DNA from: Ligaoa zhengdingensis
GTDB lineage: Bacteria; Bacillota; Clostridia; Oscillospirales; Ruminococcaceae
Length of the DNA: 64,000 nt
Reading direction: 5' to 3'
Assembly (NCBI RefSeq): GCF_014384885.1
Contig: NZ_JACRST010000004.1
Location: forward strand, 1-64,000
The first letter of the stretch is position 1. Each line of letters starts with the position of its first letter. Below the pieces are notes generated by a model. The model had not been told where the DNA came from, did not search any database, and saw only the letters and a program-made list of their open reading frames with translations. A program made the translations under genes and the position numbers. Positions 15,799-24,461 of this stretch are shown here, piece by piece.

Positions 15799-17640
15799 AT
15801 GGGAAAAATTATAGGCATTGATTTGGGTACCACCAACTCCTGCGTGGCCGTTATGGAAGGCGGCGAGCCGGTCGTCATTGCGAACGCCGAGGGCGCCCGC
15901 ACCACCCCGTCGGTGGTATCGTGGAACAAATCGGGCGAACGCATGGTGGGCCAGGTGGCCAAGCGCCAGGCGGTGGCAAACCCCGACCGCACCGTAAGTT
16001 CGATCAAACGCCACATGGGCAGCGACTACAAGGTACACATCGACGACAAGGCCTACACCCCGCAAGAGATTTCCGCGATGATCCTGCAAAAGCTCAAGAC
16101 CGACGCCGAGGCGTATCTGGGCGAGAAGGTGACCGAGGCGGTCATCACCGTGCCGGCCTACTTCAGCGATTCGCAGCGCCAGGCCACCAAGGACGCGGGC
16201 AAGATCGCGGGCCTGGAGGTCAAACGCATCATCAACGAGCCCACCGCCGCGGCTCTGGCCTACGGCGTGGATAAGGAAAACGACCAGAAGATCATGGTAT
16301 ACGACCTGGGCGGCGGCACCTTCGACGTCTCGATCATCGAGATGGGCGACGGCGTGCAGGAGGTTCTGGCCACCAACGGCGACACCCGTTTGGGCGGTGA
16401 CGACTTCGACGAGCGCATCATGAACTATCTGGTGGCCGAGTTCAAAAAGGAGAGCGGCATCGACCTTTCCAGCGACAAGATGGCGATGCAGCGCCTGAAG
16501 GAGGCCGCCGAGAAGGCCAAGATCGAGCTTTCCGGCATGACCACCGCCAACATCAACCTGCCGTTCATCACGGCGGACGCCACCGGCCCGAAGCATCTCG
16601 ACATCACCCTGACCCGCGCGAAGTTCAATGAGCTCACCGCGGACCTGGTGGAGCGCACCATGGGCCCTGTGCGCCAGGCGCTGGCCGATTCCGGCCTCAA
16701 GATCGGCGAGATCGACAAAGTGCTGCTGGTGGGCGGTTCCACCCGTATCCCCGCCGTGCAGGACGCGGTCAAATCCTTCACCGGCAAGGACCCGTTCAAG
16801 GGCATCAACCCCGATGAATGCGTCGCCATCGGCGCGTCCATCCAGGGCGGCGTGCTGGGCGGCGACGTCAAGGGCCTGCTGCTGCTGGATGTCACCCCGC
16901 TGTCGCTGGGTCTCGAAACCCTGGGCGGCGTGTTCACCAAGCTGATCGATCGCAACACCACCATCCCCACCAAGAAGAGCCAGATCTTCTCCACCGCCGC
17001 CGACGGCCAGACCTCGGTTGAAATCCACGTGTTGCAGGGCGAGCGCGAGATGGCCGCGGACAACAAGACGCTGGGCAACTTCCGCCTGGACGGCATCCCG
17101 GCTGCGCCGCGCGGCGTGCCGCAGATCGAAGTCACCTTCGATATCGACGCGAACGGCATTGTGAATGTCTCCGCCAAGGATCTGGGCACCGGCAAGGAGC
17201 AGAAGATCACCATTACCTCCTCCACCAACATGTCCAAGGAGGATATCGACAAGGCCGTGAAGGACGCCGAGGCCTTTGCCGCCGAGGATAAGAAGCGCCG
17301 CGAGGAAATCGACGTGCGCAACACCGCCGACCAGACGGTCTACCAGTCCGAAAAGACGATTGCCGACCTGGGCGACAAGCTGGATGCAGCCGACAAGGGC
17401 GAGCTGGAAACCAAGGTGAACGCCCTGAAGGAAGCCCTCAAGGGCGCCAATATCGACGACATCAAGGCCAAACAGGAGGACCTGCAAAAGAAGTTCTACG
17501 AGGTATCCTCCAAGGTGTACAGCCAGACGCAGGGCGCGCCGGGCGCTGACGCTGCGGGCGCCAATCCGGGTGCGGGCGCTGCGGGCCCGAACGTAGGCGA
17601 GGACGGCTACGTGGACGCGGACTACAAGGACGCCGACTAA
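15799..17640 (+). CDS. dnaK: Chaperone protein DnaK (Hsp70)
   Basis: The protein has 613 residues from the ATG at 15799, giving the standard start MGKIIGIDLGTTNSCVAV after a TTGGAGGG site. The ATPase domain shows IDLGTTNS, VYDLGGGTFDVS and LLVGGSTRIP. The linker and substrate domain include LLLLDVTPLSLGLET, and the tail is Gly/Ala-rich, ending in EDGYVDADYKDAD. It works with DnaJ and GrpE, encoded either side. The ATPase domain has the shorter form usual for Gram-positive DnaK. Confidence 0.98.
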   Translation: MGKIIGIDLGTTNSCVAVMEGGEPVVIANAEGARTTPSVVSWNKSGERMVGQVAKRQAVANPDRTVSSIKRHMGSDYKVHIDDKAYTPQEISAMILQKLKTDAEAYLGEKVTEAVITVPAYFSDSQRQATKDAGKIAGLEVKRIINEPTAAALAYGVDKENDQKIMVYDLGGGTFDVSIIEMGDGVQEVLATNGDTRLGGDDFDERIMNYLVAEFKKESGIDLSSDKMAMQRLKEAAEKAKIELSGMTTANINLPFITADATGPKHLDITLTRAKFNELTADLVERTMGPVRQALADSGLKIGEIDKVLLVGGSTRIPAVQDAVKSFTGKDPFKGINPDECVAIGASIQGGVLGGDVKGLLLLDVTPLSLGLETLGGVFTKLIDRNTTIPTKKSQIFSTAADGQTSVEIHVLQGEREMAADNKTLGNFRLDGIPAAPRGVPQIEVTFDIDANGIVNVSAKDLGTGKEQKITITSSTNMSKEDIDKAVKDAEAFAAEDKKRREEIDVRNTADQTVYQSEKTIADLGDKLDAADKGELETKVNALKEALKGANIDDIKAKQEDLQKKFYEVSSKVYSQTQGAPGADAAGANPGAGAAGPNVGEDGYVDADYKDAD

Positions 17641-17832
17641 GCGGGGACGCCCCCGCAGGCATGCCGGGCGTTTGATACAGCAATTTCCCGGGCGCTCTGC
17701 CCGAAGCCGGAGACGCCGCTGCGAAGGACGTAACCGGCGGGCGGGGACGCCCCCGCAGGCGCCAATCATTCCGATGAAAAAGCCATCAAATAAACCCAAC
17801 CGGAATCCAAGCGGCGGCCTCGCCGCTTGGAT
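17641..17832 (+). other. dnaK-dnaJ spacer with short repeats and a hairpin
   Basis: The block GCGGGGACGCCCCCGCAGGC occurs at 17641-17660 and again near 17740, with TGCCCGAAGCCGGA between. A strong hairpin ATCCAAGCGGCG/CGCCGCTTGGAT lies at 17805-17832, followed by a weak T run. It may attenuate read-through, leaving dnaJ partly dependent on its own promoter. Confidence 0.55.
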
Positions 17833-17850
17833 TTCTGGCGAATGGGCGGC

Positions 17851-17879
17851 TGTACAAACGGCAATGGATATGCTACACT
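17851..17879 (+). promoter_or_regulatory. Possible promoter of dnaJ
   Basis: TGTACA (17851-17856) and TACACT (17874-17879) are separated by 17 bp, 40 bp before the dnaJ start. The match is moderate. Confidence 0.4.
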
Positions 17880-17918
17880 AAAGAGCGCATGACTTTACGA
17901 TAGATAAGGGTGGTAACT

Positions 17919-19082
17919 TTGCCAGACAAAAGAGATTATTATGAGGTGCTCGGCGTACAGAAGGGCTGTTCGGACGACGAGCTGAAAAAGGCATACCGCG
18001 GTCTCGCCAAAAAATATCACCCGGATTTAAACCCCGGCGATAAGGAAGCCGAGGCCAAGTTTAAAGAGGTCAACGAGGCGTATGAAATCCTCTCCGACCC
18101 GCAGAAGCGCCAGCGCTACGACCAGTTCGGCTTTGCCGGGGTGGACCCGAGCTACGGCGCGGGTGGCGCAGGCGGCGGGGCAGGGTTCGGCGGCTTCGAT
18201 ATGGATATCGATTTGGGCGACATTTTCGGCAGCTTTTTCGGGGGCGGCTTCGGCGGGAGCACCCGCACCCGCAACCCGAACGGCCCGATCCGCGGCAACG
18301 CGGTGAACGTCCAACTGAACCTTTCGTTCATCGAGGCGGCCAAGGGCTGCCAAAAGGAGGTCACAGTGCAGCGGCTGGAGCGCTGCGACACCTGCTCGGG
18401 CACCGGCGCGGCCAACGGCACCCAGCCCGAGACCTGCCCGGACTGCAACGGCACCGGCCAGGTGCGGGTGCAGCAGCGCACCCCGTTCGGCGTGATCCAG
18501 ACCAGTAAGACCTGCCCCAAGTGCAGCGGCAAGGGCAAGGTCATCAAGACCCCATGCGGCGACTGCCGCGGCATGGGCCGGGTTCGCCACACCCGCAAGA
18601 TCACCGTCAACGTGCCCGCGGGCATCGACGACGGCCAGACCTTTGTGTTGCAGGGCCAGGGCGACCACGGCGTGAACGCCGGCCCGGCGGGCGACCTCAA
18701 CGTCACCGTCTCGATCCGGCCCGACCCGATTTTTGAGCGCGACGGGTTCAACGTGTGGTGCGAAATCCCCATCACCTTTGCACAGGCCGCGCTGGGCGAC
18801 GAGATCACCGTGCCCACCATCGACGGCAGGGTGAAATACGACGTGCCCGAGGGTACCCAGCCCGGCACCACCTTCCGCCTGCGCAACAAGGGCATCCCGT
18901 ATGTGAACGGGCGCGGGCGCGGCGACCAGTATGTCAAGGTGGCGGTGGAGGTGCCCCGCAACATGAACGCCAAGCAGAAGGCGGCGCTCAAGGAATTCGA
19001 CGCGCTGTCCGGCGAGAAAAACTACGAGAAGCGCAAGAGCTTTTTCGATAAACTCAAGGACGCAATGAAAGGGGACGAATAA
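17919..19082 (+). CDS. dnaJ: Chaperone protein DnaJ (Hsp40)
   Basis: The protein has 387 residues. The start is taken as TTG at 17919, which gives the usual beginning (L)PDKRDYYEVLGV with AAGGGTGG just upstream; a GTG at 17910 is possible. The J domain (1-70, HPD motif in KKYHPDLN) is followed by a Gly/Phe-rich linker with a GSFFGGGFGG block. Four CxxCxGxG zinc repeats (CDTCSGTG, CPDCNGTG, CPKCSGKG, CGDCRGMG) and the C-terminal substrate domain complete it. It stimulates DnaK ATPase and delivers clients. Confidence 0.97.
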   Translation: MPDKRDYYEVLGVQKGCSDDELKKAYRGLAKKYHPDLNPGDKEAEAKFKEVNEAYEILSDPQKRQRYDQFGFAGVDPSYGAGGAGGGAGFGGFDMDIDLGDIFGSFFGGGFGGSTRTRNPNGPIRGNAVNVQLNLSFIEAAKGCQKEVTVQRLERCDTCSGTGAANGTQPETCPDCNGTGQVRVQQRTPFGVIQTSKTCPKCSGKGKVIKTPCGDCRGMGRVRHTRKITVNVPAGIDDGQTFVLQGQGDHGVNAGPAGDLNVTVSIRPDPIFERDGFNVWCEIPITFAQAALGDEITVPTIDGRVKYDVPEGTQPGTTFRLRNKGIPYVNGRGRGDQYVKVAVEVPRNMNAKQKAALKEFDALSGEKNYEKRKSFFDKLKDAMKGDE

Positions 19083-19085
19083 CCG

Positions 19086-20009
19086 GTGGAATGGAGCGAA
19101 GTGACGGTCAAAACGCCTGTGGACCGGGCGGAGGAGGCTGCTGCCATCGCGCAGATGGCGGTGCCCTACGGCTTATATATCGAGGATTATTCCGATTTGC
19201 TGACCGAGGCGCCCAAGATCGCGCACATCGACCTGATCGACGAGGAGCTGCTGGCGCGCGACCGCGAGCACGCGCTCATCCATCTGTACATCAAGCCCAC
19301 TGAGAACCCAGCCGAGGCGGTGTCGTTCCTCACCGAGCGCCTCACCGAATCCGGCGTGCCCTTTGAGATCGGCACCGTGAAGGTGCGCGAGGAGGACTGG
19401 GCCACCGCCTGGAAGAAATATTATCATCCCACCAAGGTGGGCCGCCGCCTGGTGGTGTGCCCCTCGTGGGAGGAATACAGCCCCGCGCCCGGCGAGGTGG
19501 TGCTTTCGCTCGACCCGGGCATGGCGTTCGGCACCGGCACCCACGACACCACCCGCCTGTGCATGCGGCTGCTCGAAGACTACGTCACCCCGGACACCGA
19601 GCTGCTCGACATGGGCTGCGGCAGCGGCATCCTTTCGATTTCCGCCATGCTGCTGGGCGGACGGTCGGCGGTGGGCGTGGATATCGACGACACCGCGGTG
19701 CGCATCGCCGGGGAGAACGCCGCCATGAACCATGTGGACGGCCGCTGCACCTTCCTGTGCGGCGACCTCACCGACAAGGTGAGCGGTAGCTTCAATGTGA
19801 TCTGCGCCAATATCGTGGCGGATGTGATTATCCGCCTGAGCCCCGCGATCCCGCAGTATCTGCGGCCGGACGGGGTGTTCATCGCCTCGGGCATCATCGG
19901 CGAGCGCGCCGAGGAGGTGGCCCGCGCCCTGGAGGGCATCGGGCTTGAGATCGTCCGCCGCGAGGAGAGCGGCGGCTGGGTGGCCTTGGCCTGCCGCTGG
20001 GGTCGGTAA
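19086..20009 (+). CDS. prmA: Ribosomal protein L11 methyltransferase
   Basis: The protein has 307 residues, with GTG start at 19086 three bases after the dnaJ stop and AAAGGGG upstream. The PrmA N-terminal substrate domain is followed by a Rossmann methyltransferase domain with SAM motif I DMGCGSGILSIS (about residue 176) and the preceding SLDPGMAFGTGTHDTT. It trimethylates L11. dnaJ-prmA is a common Firmicute arrangement, and here it is the last gene of the heat-shock cluster. Confidence 0.95.
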   Translation: MEWSEVTVKTPVDRAEEAAAIAQMAVPYGLYIEDYSDLLTEAPKIAHIDLIDEELLARDREHALIHLYIKPTENPAEAVSFLTERLTESGVPFEIGTVKVREEDWATAWKKYYHPTKVGRRLVVCPSWEEYSPAPGEVVLSLDPGMAFGTGTHDTTRLCMRLLEDYVTPDTELLDMGCGSGILSISAMLLGGRSAVGVDIDDTAVRIAGENAAMNHVDGRCTFLCGDLTDKVSGSFNVICANIVADVIIRLSPAIPQYLRPDGVFIASGIIGERAEEVARALEGIGLEIVRREESGGWVALACRWGR

Positions 20010-20314
20010 TGCCCCCGGGCGCATGCCCGGCGGGTTCGCTTGTAGCCTTGCAGCTACGGGCACAGTGTTTTGCGCACTGCCGTGCGGCTGCCTCGGCACC
20101 ACCCCCGCGGGACGCCATCCTTTTGGTACGCGCCAAAAGGATGCAAAAGCGCGCCAAAGGGCGTTCCCCCCTTTGGCATCCCCCTAGGGGCGGTCGGCCA
20201 ATGGCCGAAGGAAAGCCGGGCAGGCTCGTTTGTTAAGTAAAGTGCAGCTTCCGCGCGGAGGACGCACCCGGTATGGCGCAAGCGCCAACCCGGATTGCCT
20301 GTCGGCGCTGCCGA

Positions 20315-20444
20315 CCCGCCCGCGAGTCGCTTCGTGAAAAATTTGTAGGGCCCACTCGCTCCACGCGGGCGGCTGTCCCGCTGCGGCTGCGCCGAGCGGG
20401 ATTCCCTCGGGTAATGCCCGCATCCGCTCTGCCGTCCCCCGCTT
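20315..20444 (-). ncRNA. Candidate structured RNA element, copy 4 (reverse)
   Basis: On the minus strand it has AAGCGG (20444-20439), GCGGGCAT (20421-20414), CCCGAGGG (20411-20404), helix 1 TCCCGCT/AGCGGGA (20401-20375), helix 2 CCGCCCGCG/CGCGGGCGG (20372-20364 with 20324-20316), GGAGCGA (20362-20356) and ACGAAGCGAC (20335-20326). Both helix sequences differ from those of the other copies but pair fully. Confidence 0.6.
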
Positions 20445-20582
20445 GCCCTAGATCCTCCGCCCCTCCGAGGGCGTAAATGTGGTATTCTATTTGTACCCCC
20501 GGCTTCGGCCACCGCGCCCCATGGCCTAGTAAGTGTCATCCCCGGCTTTCCTGTCGGCGTTGCCGACCCGGAGCCAAAAATC

Positions 20583-20709
20583 AAGCGGTGCGGGGCCTGC
20601 GCGCCTTATTGGTGTCGCCTGAGGGCACCCCGTAAGGGGCAATGGTTCGTGGGAGCGAAGCGTGCCCTTGCCTTTTTTCGCGAAGCGACTTCAGGACCAT
20701 TGCCGAGGG
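20583..20709 (+). ncRNA. Candidate structured RNA element, copy 5
   Basis: It is close to copies 1 and 3. Helix 2 is GGCAATGGTTC (20638-20648) with GGACCATTGCC (20694-20704). The single difference from copy 1 turns an A-U pair into a G-U wobble, so pairing is kept. GGGAGCGA lies at 20651-20658 and GCGAAGCGAC at 20680-20689. It lies head-to-head with copy 4. Confidence 0.6.
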
Positions 20710-21180
20710 TACTTGCCGGGTGTCGGCAACACCAGCGCCGATTTTATCTCCGGGCGCACAACGGGGTTTTCAAAGGGGTGCCCCCTTTGACACGTTTTTC
20801 CTGCCTTTTGACGTGCATCAAAAGGCAGTCGTCGTGCGGGGGCGAAACCCCGCCCAGGGATGCCCCTGGGGGCAATGCCGAGGCAGGCGCATGGCAATGC
20901 GCAAGGCGCTGTGCCCGAAGCTACAAAGCAAAGTGCAAACCCCGCCGCCAAGTGAATTGCTGACATTTTCACATAAAAGAAGGACATATAAAAATGAAAC
21001 ATTAAATTAAAATTGCACCAGCCGTCCCGCGGGGGCGCAACCCCGCCCAGGCGGTGCCTGGAGGCGTTGCCGAGGAAAGAGCTTATTAAGGCATTGGGCT
21101 CGGTGCCCGTAGCTGTAAAGTCAGGCGCACGGCAGTGCGAAAAACACTGTGCCTGTAGCTGCACAGCCGCAAGTAAAAAT

Positions 21181-21225
21181 AAAAAGGACCGGATTGGCCC
21201 GTTAGGGTCATCCGGTCCTTTTTGT
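21181..21225. terminator. Bidirectional terminator at the end of phoR
   Basis: AAAAAGGACCGGAT pairs with ATCCGGTCCTTTTT around a 15-nt loop, giving T runs on both strands. It ends the pst-pho transcript and shields it from the repeat array. Confidence 0.88.
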
Positions 21226-21227
21226 TT

Positions 21228-22970
21228 TTACGAGAGGGGCAGCGTCACTGCGATGGTGGTGCCCTTGTTGACAGCGCTCTTCAGCGAAATTTCGCCGCCG
21301 TATTTGGCCACCACATGCTTGACGATCGACAACCCCAGGCCAGTGCCGCCCACCTTGCGGCTACGCCCCTTGTCCACGCGATAAAACCGCTCGAAGATGC
21401 GCGGCTGATCCTCATACGGGATGCCGATGCCGGTGTCGGCCACCTCCAACCGCAGGCCGCCCGCTTGCCTTTGCAGCAGCACCGAGACGCTGCCGCCGTC
21501 CCGGTTGTACTTAACGGCGTTGTCCAGCAGGTTCTGCACCAGGGTTTTCATCTCGTCGGGTACGGCCTGCACGGTCACGTCCTGTGCGTCCACCTTGACG
21601 GTCACATGGCGGGCCTCCAACTGTGGCTGAAGGTTGGCGATGGTCTCCTCAATCAGCCCGCGCAGGGGCACGGGCTGGCGGTCGCCGGGTTCGCCGGCGC
21701 TGTTCTCCAGGCAGGAGAGGCGCAGAATGTCGTCGATCAGGGCGGCCATGCGGGCGGTTTCGCTCTGGATGCGCGCGAGATAATCGCGCACCTTGTCGGG
21801 GTTGTTCACCACGCCGGTGGTGAGCAGCTCGGCAAAGCCGCCGATCGAGGTGATGGGGGTCTTGAGCTCATGGGATGCGTTGGCGACAAATTCGCTGCGC
21901 ATCCGCTGGACCTGGCGGTCGCGGGTCACGTCGGTGATGAGCACAACCGCGCCGTTGGCCTTGCCGCCTGCCATCCAGTCGGATTGAATGGCGGTGACAT
22001 GCACCGAAAGCACCATGCCCTCGTGGTCGCTGCTTTCCAGATCGAACAGGGAGGAGACTCCGTTGTCCACAGCGCTCTGCACCGCATCGATCAGCTTGAG
22101 CTGATGGGTGTACCGCAGCAGGTTGCGGCCGTCCTCCACCGGCTTGTTTTCGCCCAAAAACCGCTGGGCCGCGCCGTTGAGCTGCAACACGCGCATTTCG
22201 TTGTCCACCAGGATCAGGCCGTCCTCCATGCTGCTCAGCAGGTAATCGGTCTTGTGGCGCTGGTCGCTCAGCTCGCGCATGGTGTCGGAGATGTGGCGGG
22301 TGAGCGAATTGATGGTGTCGGTGATCGGTTGGAGCTCGTCGTATTCGGAGGGCAGCAGCTTGACCTCATAGTTTTCGCTGTCCAACTGTTTGAGGGAATC
22401 AGCCACCCCAGCGAGCGGGCGGGTGATGCTGCGGGCGGTGGCCGAGGCGAGGATGGGGGAGACGATGAGCGCCACAATCAGGCCCGCGAGCAGCGCCGGG
22501 ATGAGGTCGAGCATGGTGGCGTTGATGTTGTCAACTGGGGCGGCGATGCGGTAGATCACGTCGCCGTCCCGCCGGGCCACATAGACCATCGACGCGCCCA
22601 GCGTGTCGGACCGGCGCTTCTCGTAGCCGGTGCCCGCGGCCAGCGCCTGGCGGATCTCCGGCCGGTCGGCGTGGTTCTCCATGTCCGCGCTGTCCGAATG
22701 GGAATCGCCCAACACGGTGCCGTCCTTGTTTAATATGGTGATGCGGTAATCGAAGGAGAGCTGCGCATAGCGTTTGGCCAGCCCGGGGTAATCGGCGCTG
22801 GCGGGATCCTCCCCGTCGCTTTGCAGGGTGATCGCGGTCAGGATATCCTGCATGTTGCGCACGATGCTCTGTTCCTTGTTGTATTGCAGAATCACGGCGC
22901 TGGCCAGGCTCGAGATGAGCACCACGGCCAGACACAAGAGGATGCAGCGGATGACAATTTGTTTTTTCAT
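21228..22970 (-). CDS. phoR: Phosphate-regulon sensor histidine kinase PhoR
   Basis: The protein has 580 residues. A membrane helix (about 8-28), an extracytoplasmic region and a second helix (about 155-180) are followed by HAMP, PAS (about 235-340) and HisKA. The phospho-accepting His is in ASHELKTPITSIGG at about residue 367, and the HATPase domain shows DNAVKYN, DTGIGIP and GTGLGLSI. It would sense phosphate through the neighbouring Pst/PhoU complex and phosphorylate the regulator encoded 8 bp upstream. It is the last gene of the pst-phoU-pho cluster. Confidence 0.92.
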   Translation of the reverse strand: MKKQIVIRCILLCLAVVLISSLASAVILQYNKEQSIVRNMQDILTAITLQSDGEDPASADYPGLAKRYAQLSFDYRITILNKDGTVLGDSHSDSADMENHADRPEIRQALAAGTGYEKRRSDTLGASMVYVARRDGDVIYRIAAPVDNINATMLDLIPALLAGLIVALIVSPILASATARSITRPLAGVADSLKQLDSENYEVKLLPSEYDELQPITDTINSLTRHISDTMRELSDQRHKTDYLLSSMEDGLILVDNEMRVLQLNGAAQRFLGENKPVEDGRNLLRYTHQLKLIDAVQSAVDNGVSSLFDLESSDHEGMVLSVHVTAIQSDWMAGGKANGAVVLITDVTRDRQVQRMRSEFVANASHELKTPITSIGGFAELLTTGVVNNPDKVRDYLARIQSETARMAALIDDILRLSCLENSAGEPGDRQPVPLRGLIEETIANLQPQLEARHVTVKVDAQDVTVQAVPDEMKTLVQNLLDNAVKYNRDGGSVSVLLQRQAGGLRLEVADTGIGIPYEDQPRIFERFYRVDKGRSRKVGGTGLGLSIVKHVVAKYGGEISLKSAVNKGTTIAVTLPLS

Positions 22971-22978
22971 AAGCCACC

Positions 22979-23668
22979 TCAGCCGATAAATTTATAACCC
23001 ACGCCGCGCACCGTCTTGATAAAGCGGGGCTGCTCGGCGCTGTCGCCCAGCTTGGCGCGCAGGGTCTTGATGTGCATATCCAGCGTGCGGGTTTCGCCCA
23101 GGTAGTCGTAGCCCCAGATGGACGAGAGCAGCTCCTCGCGCCCCACCACGCGGTCGCTGCTCATCAGCAGCTTGAGCAGCTCGAATTCCTTGAGGGTGAG
23201 CTCCACCGGGCGACCGTCCACCGTGACCTCGCGGTTGCGGTTGTCCAGGGTGACAAACTGGCCGCGCAGCAGGTCCTCGGCGGGCCGATACACCACCTCG
23301 CGGCGGCGCAGCGCGGCCCGGATGCGCGCGGACAGCTCCAGCACGCCGAACGGCTTGGTGATGTAATCGTCCGCGCCGATATCCAACCCGCGCACCTTGT
23401 CGATCTCGCTGGATTTGGCGGTGAGCAGAATTACCTGCACCTGGGAGGTGGCGGGGTTCTGCTTGATGGTTTGCAGCGCCGTCAGGCCGTCCATGCCCGG
23501 CAGCATGATATCCAGCAGCAAAAGGGATGGAACCGCCGTCTTTAGGCGATCGAGCAGCTCCTCTGCGGTTTCAAAGCACTCCACGGCGTAGCCGAAGCTC
23601 TCCACCGTGCAGCGCAGCAGCTCGCGGATGTTGTCCTCATCCTCGGTGACAAAAATCAGATGGCTCAA
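22979..23668 (-). CDS. phoP: Phosphate-regulon response regulator PhoP/PhoB
   Basis: The protein has 229 residues and is an OmpR-family regulator. The receiver domain has the acidic pocket in FVTEDEDN, the phosphorylated Asp53 in LLLLDIMLPGMDG and a Lys in LLTAKSSE. The C-terminal winged helix contains ELTLKEFELLKLLM and VRGVGYKF. Its likely target is the Pho box upstream of pstS (28703-28730). It is paired with phoR downstream, and placement beside pst/phoU supports the phosphate assignment over other OmpR regulators. Confidence 0.92.
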   Translation of the reverse strand: MSHLIFVTEDEDNIRELLRCTVESFGYAVECFETAEELLDRLKTAVPSLLLLDIMLPGMDGLTALQTIKQNPATSQVQVILLTAKSSEIDKVRGLDIGADDYITKPFGVLELSARIRAALRRREVVYRPAEDLLRGQFVTLDNRNREVTVDGRPVELTLKEFELLKLLMSSDRVVGREELLSSIWGYDYLGETRTLDMHIKTLRAKLGDSAEQPRFIKTVRGVGYKFIG

Positions 23669-23784
23669 TCAAAAAGCCCCCCTTTAAAGAGCGCCTGGGA
23701 TGTCGATACGGCCATTGGGGCGGCCGCACCGGCGCACAAATTATCCCGGCCACAGCTATTATAACATAATCCGGGCATCCGGTC

Positions 23785-24453
23785 TCACAAAATCTGCGTC
23801 TCCTTGTGCAGGCCGGTGTCGTAAAACACCACCCATTCGCAGATGTTCACCGCGTGGTCGCCGATGCGCTCGAGATATTTCGCAATCATCATCAGGTCGA
23901 TGGCCTGGTTGGCGGTTTCCGCGTCGCTGCCGTTTTCGAGCATCTTGATGAGCTCGTCGCGCACCACGTTGAACAGATCGTCCACCTCGTCGTCGCGCTG
24001 GATGGTGGCCTTGGCGAGGTCCAGGTCGTTTTCGATGAACGACTGTACGCAGGCGCGCACCATCTGGGTGGCGATGTCCGCCATGTCGGGGATGTGCTGG
24101 GCCATCGCCTCGGGCTTGTTGCCGTCCAGCCGGATGGTGAGCTCGGCGATGTCGGCCGCGTGGTCGCCGATGCGCTCCATGTCGGTGATCATCTTGAGCG
24201 CCGTGGAGATGGCGCGCAGGTCGCGCGCCACCGGCTGTTGGCGCATCAGCAGACGCAGGCAGCGGGCTTCAATCTGCTTTTCCATGTCGTCCACCGAGTG
24301 GTCGGACTGGATGATCTCGCTCGCAATGGCTGTGTTCGACTGTTCGAGCGCGCGGATCGATTTGGCGATCGCCTCTTCGATCATGCCGCCCATCTTGATG
24401 AGGTCGAGGTTGAGCTGCTCGAGCTCCATATCAAAGGTTGATCTTGCGGTCAT
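23785..24453 (-). CDS. phoU: Phosphate-signalling protein PhoU
   Basis: The protein has 222 residues from the ATG at 24453. It is all-helical with two PhoU repeats carrying the metal-binding signatures DMERIGDHAADIAE (about residues 92-105) and KYLERIGDHAVNICEW. It links Pst transporter activity to PhoR and limits phosphate uptake. Its ribosome binding site (GGAG at about 24463-24466) lies at the edge of the first unit of a 157-bp tandem repeat, so that repeat also forms the phoU leader. Confidence 0.95.
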   Translation of the reverse strand: MTARSTFDMELEQLNLDLIKMGGMIEEAIAKSIRALEQSNTAIASEIIQSDHSVDDMEKQIEARCLRLLMRQQPVARDLRAISTALKMITDMERIGDHAADIAELTIRLDGNKPEAMAQHIPDMADIATQMVRACVQSFIENDLDLAKATIQRDDEVDDLFNVVRDELIKMLENGSDAETANQAIDLMMIAKYLERIGDHAVNICEWVVFYDTGLHKETQIL

Positions 24454-24461
24454 GGTAAAAA

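Larger units (their letters stand above)
20010..21180. repeat. Composite intergenic repeat array 3
   Basis: About 1.2 kb without a credible gene. Parts in order are a reversed GTAGCTG-type module (20015-20090), a hairpin CATCCTTTTGG/CCAAAAGGATG (about 20106-20131), GCCAAAGGG/CCCTTTGGC, the structured element reversed (20315-20444), an inverted end module (about 20512-20550), the structured element forward (20583-20709), a hairpin CTGCCTTTTGA/TCAAAAGGCAG, forward modules (20850-20960), the AT-rich module (about 20990-21025) and an end module (about 21065-21105). It begins right after prmA. Confidence 0.85.

Noticed and set aside
15763..17799. A long open frame antisense to dnaK
   Set aside because: Same codon-bias artefact; it spans dnaK end to end with low-complexity sequence.
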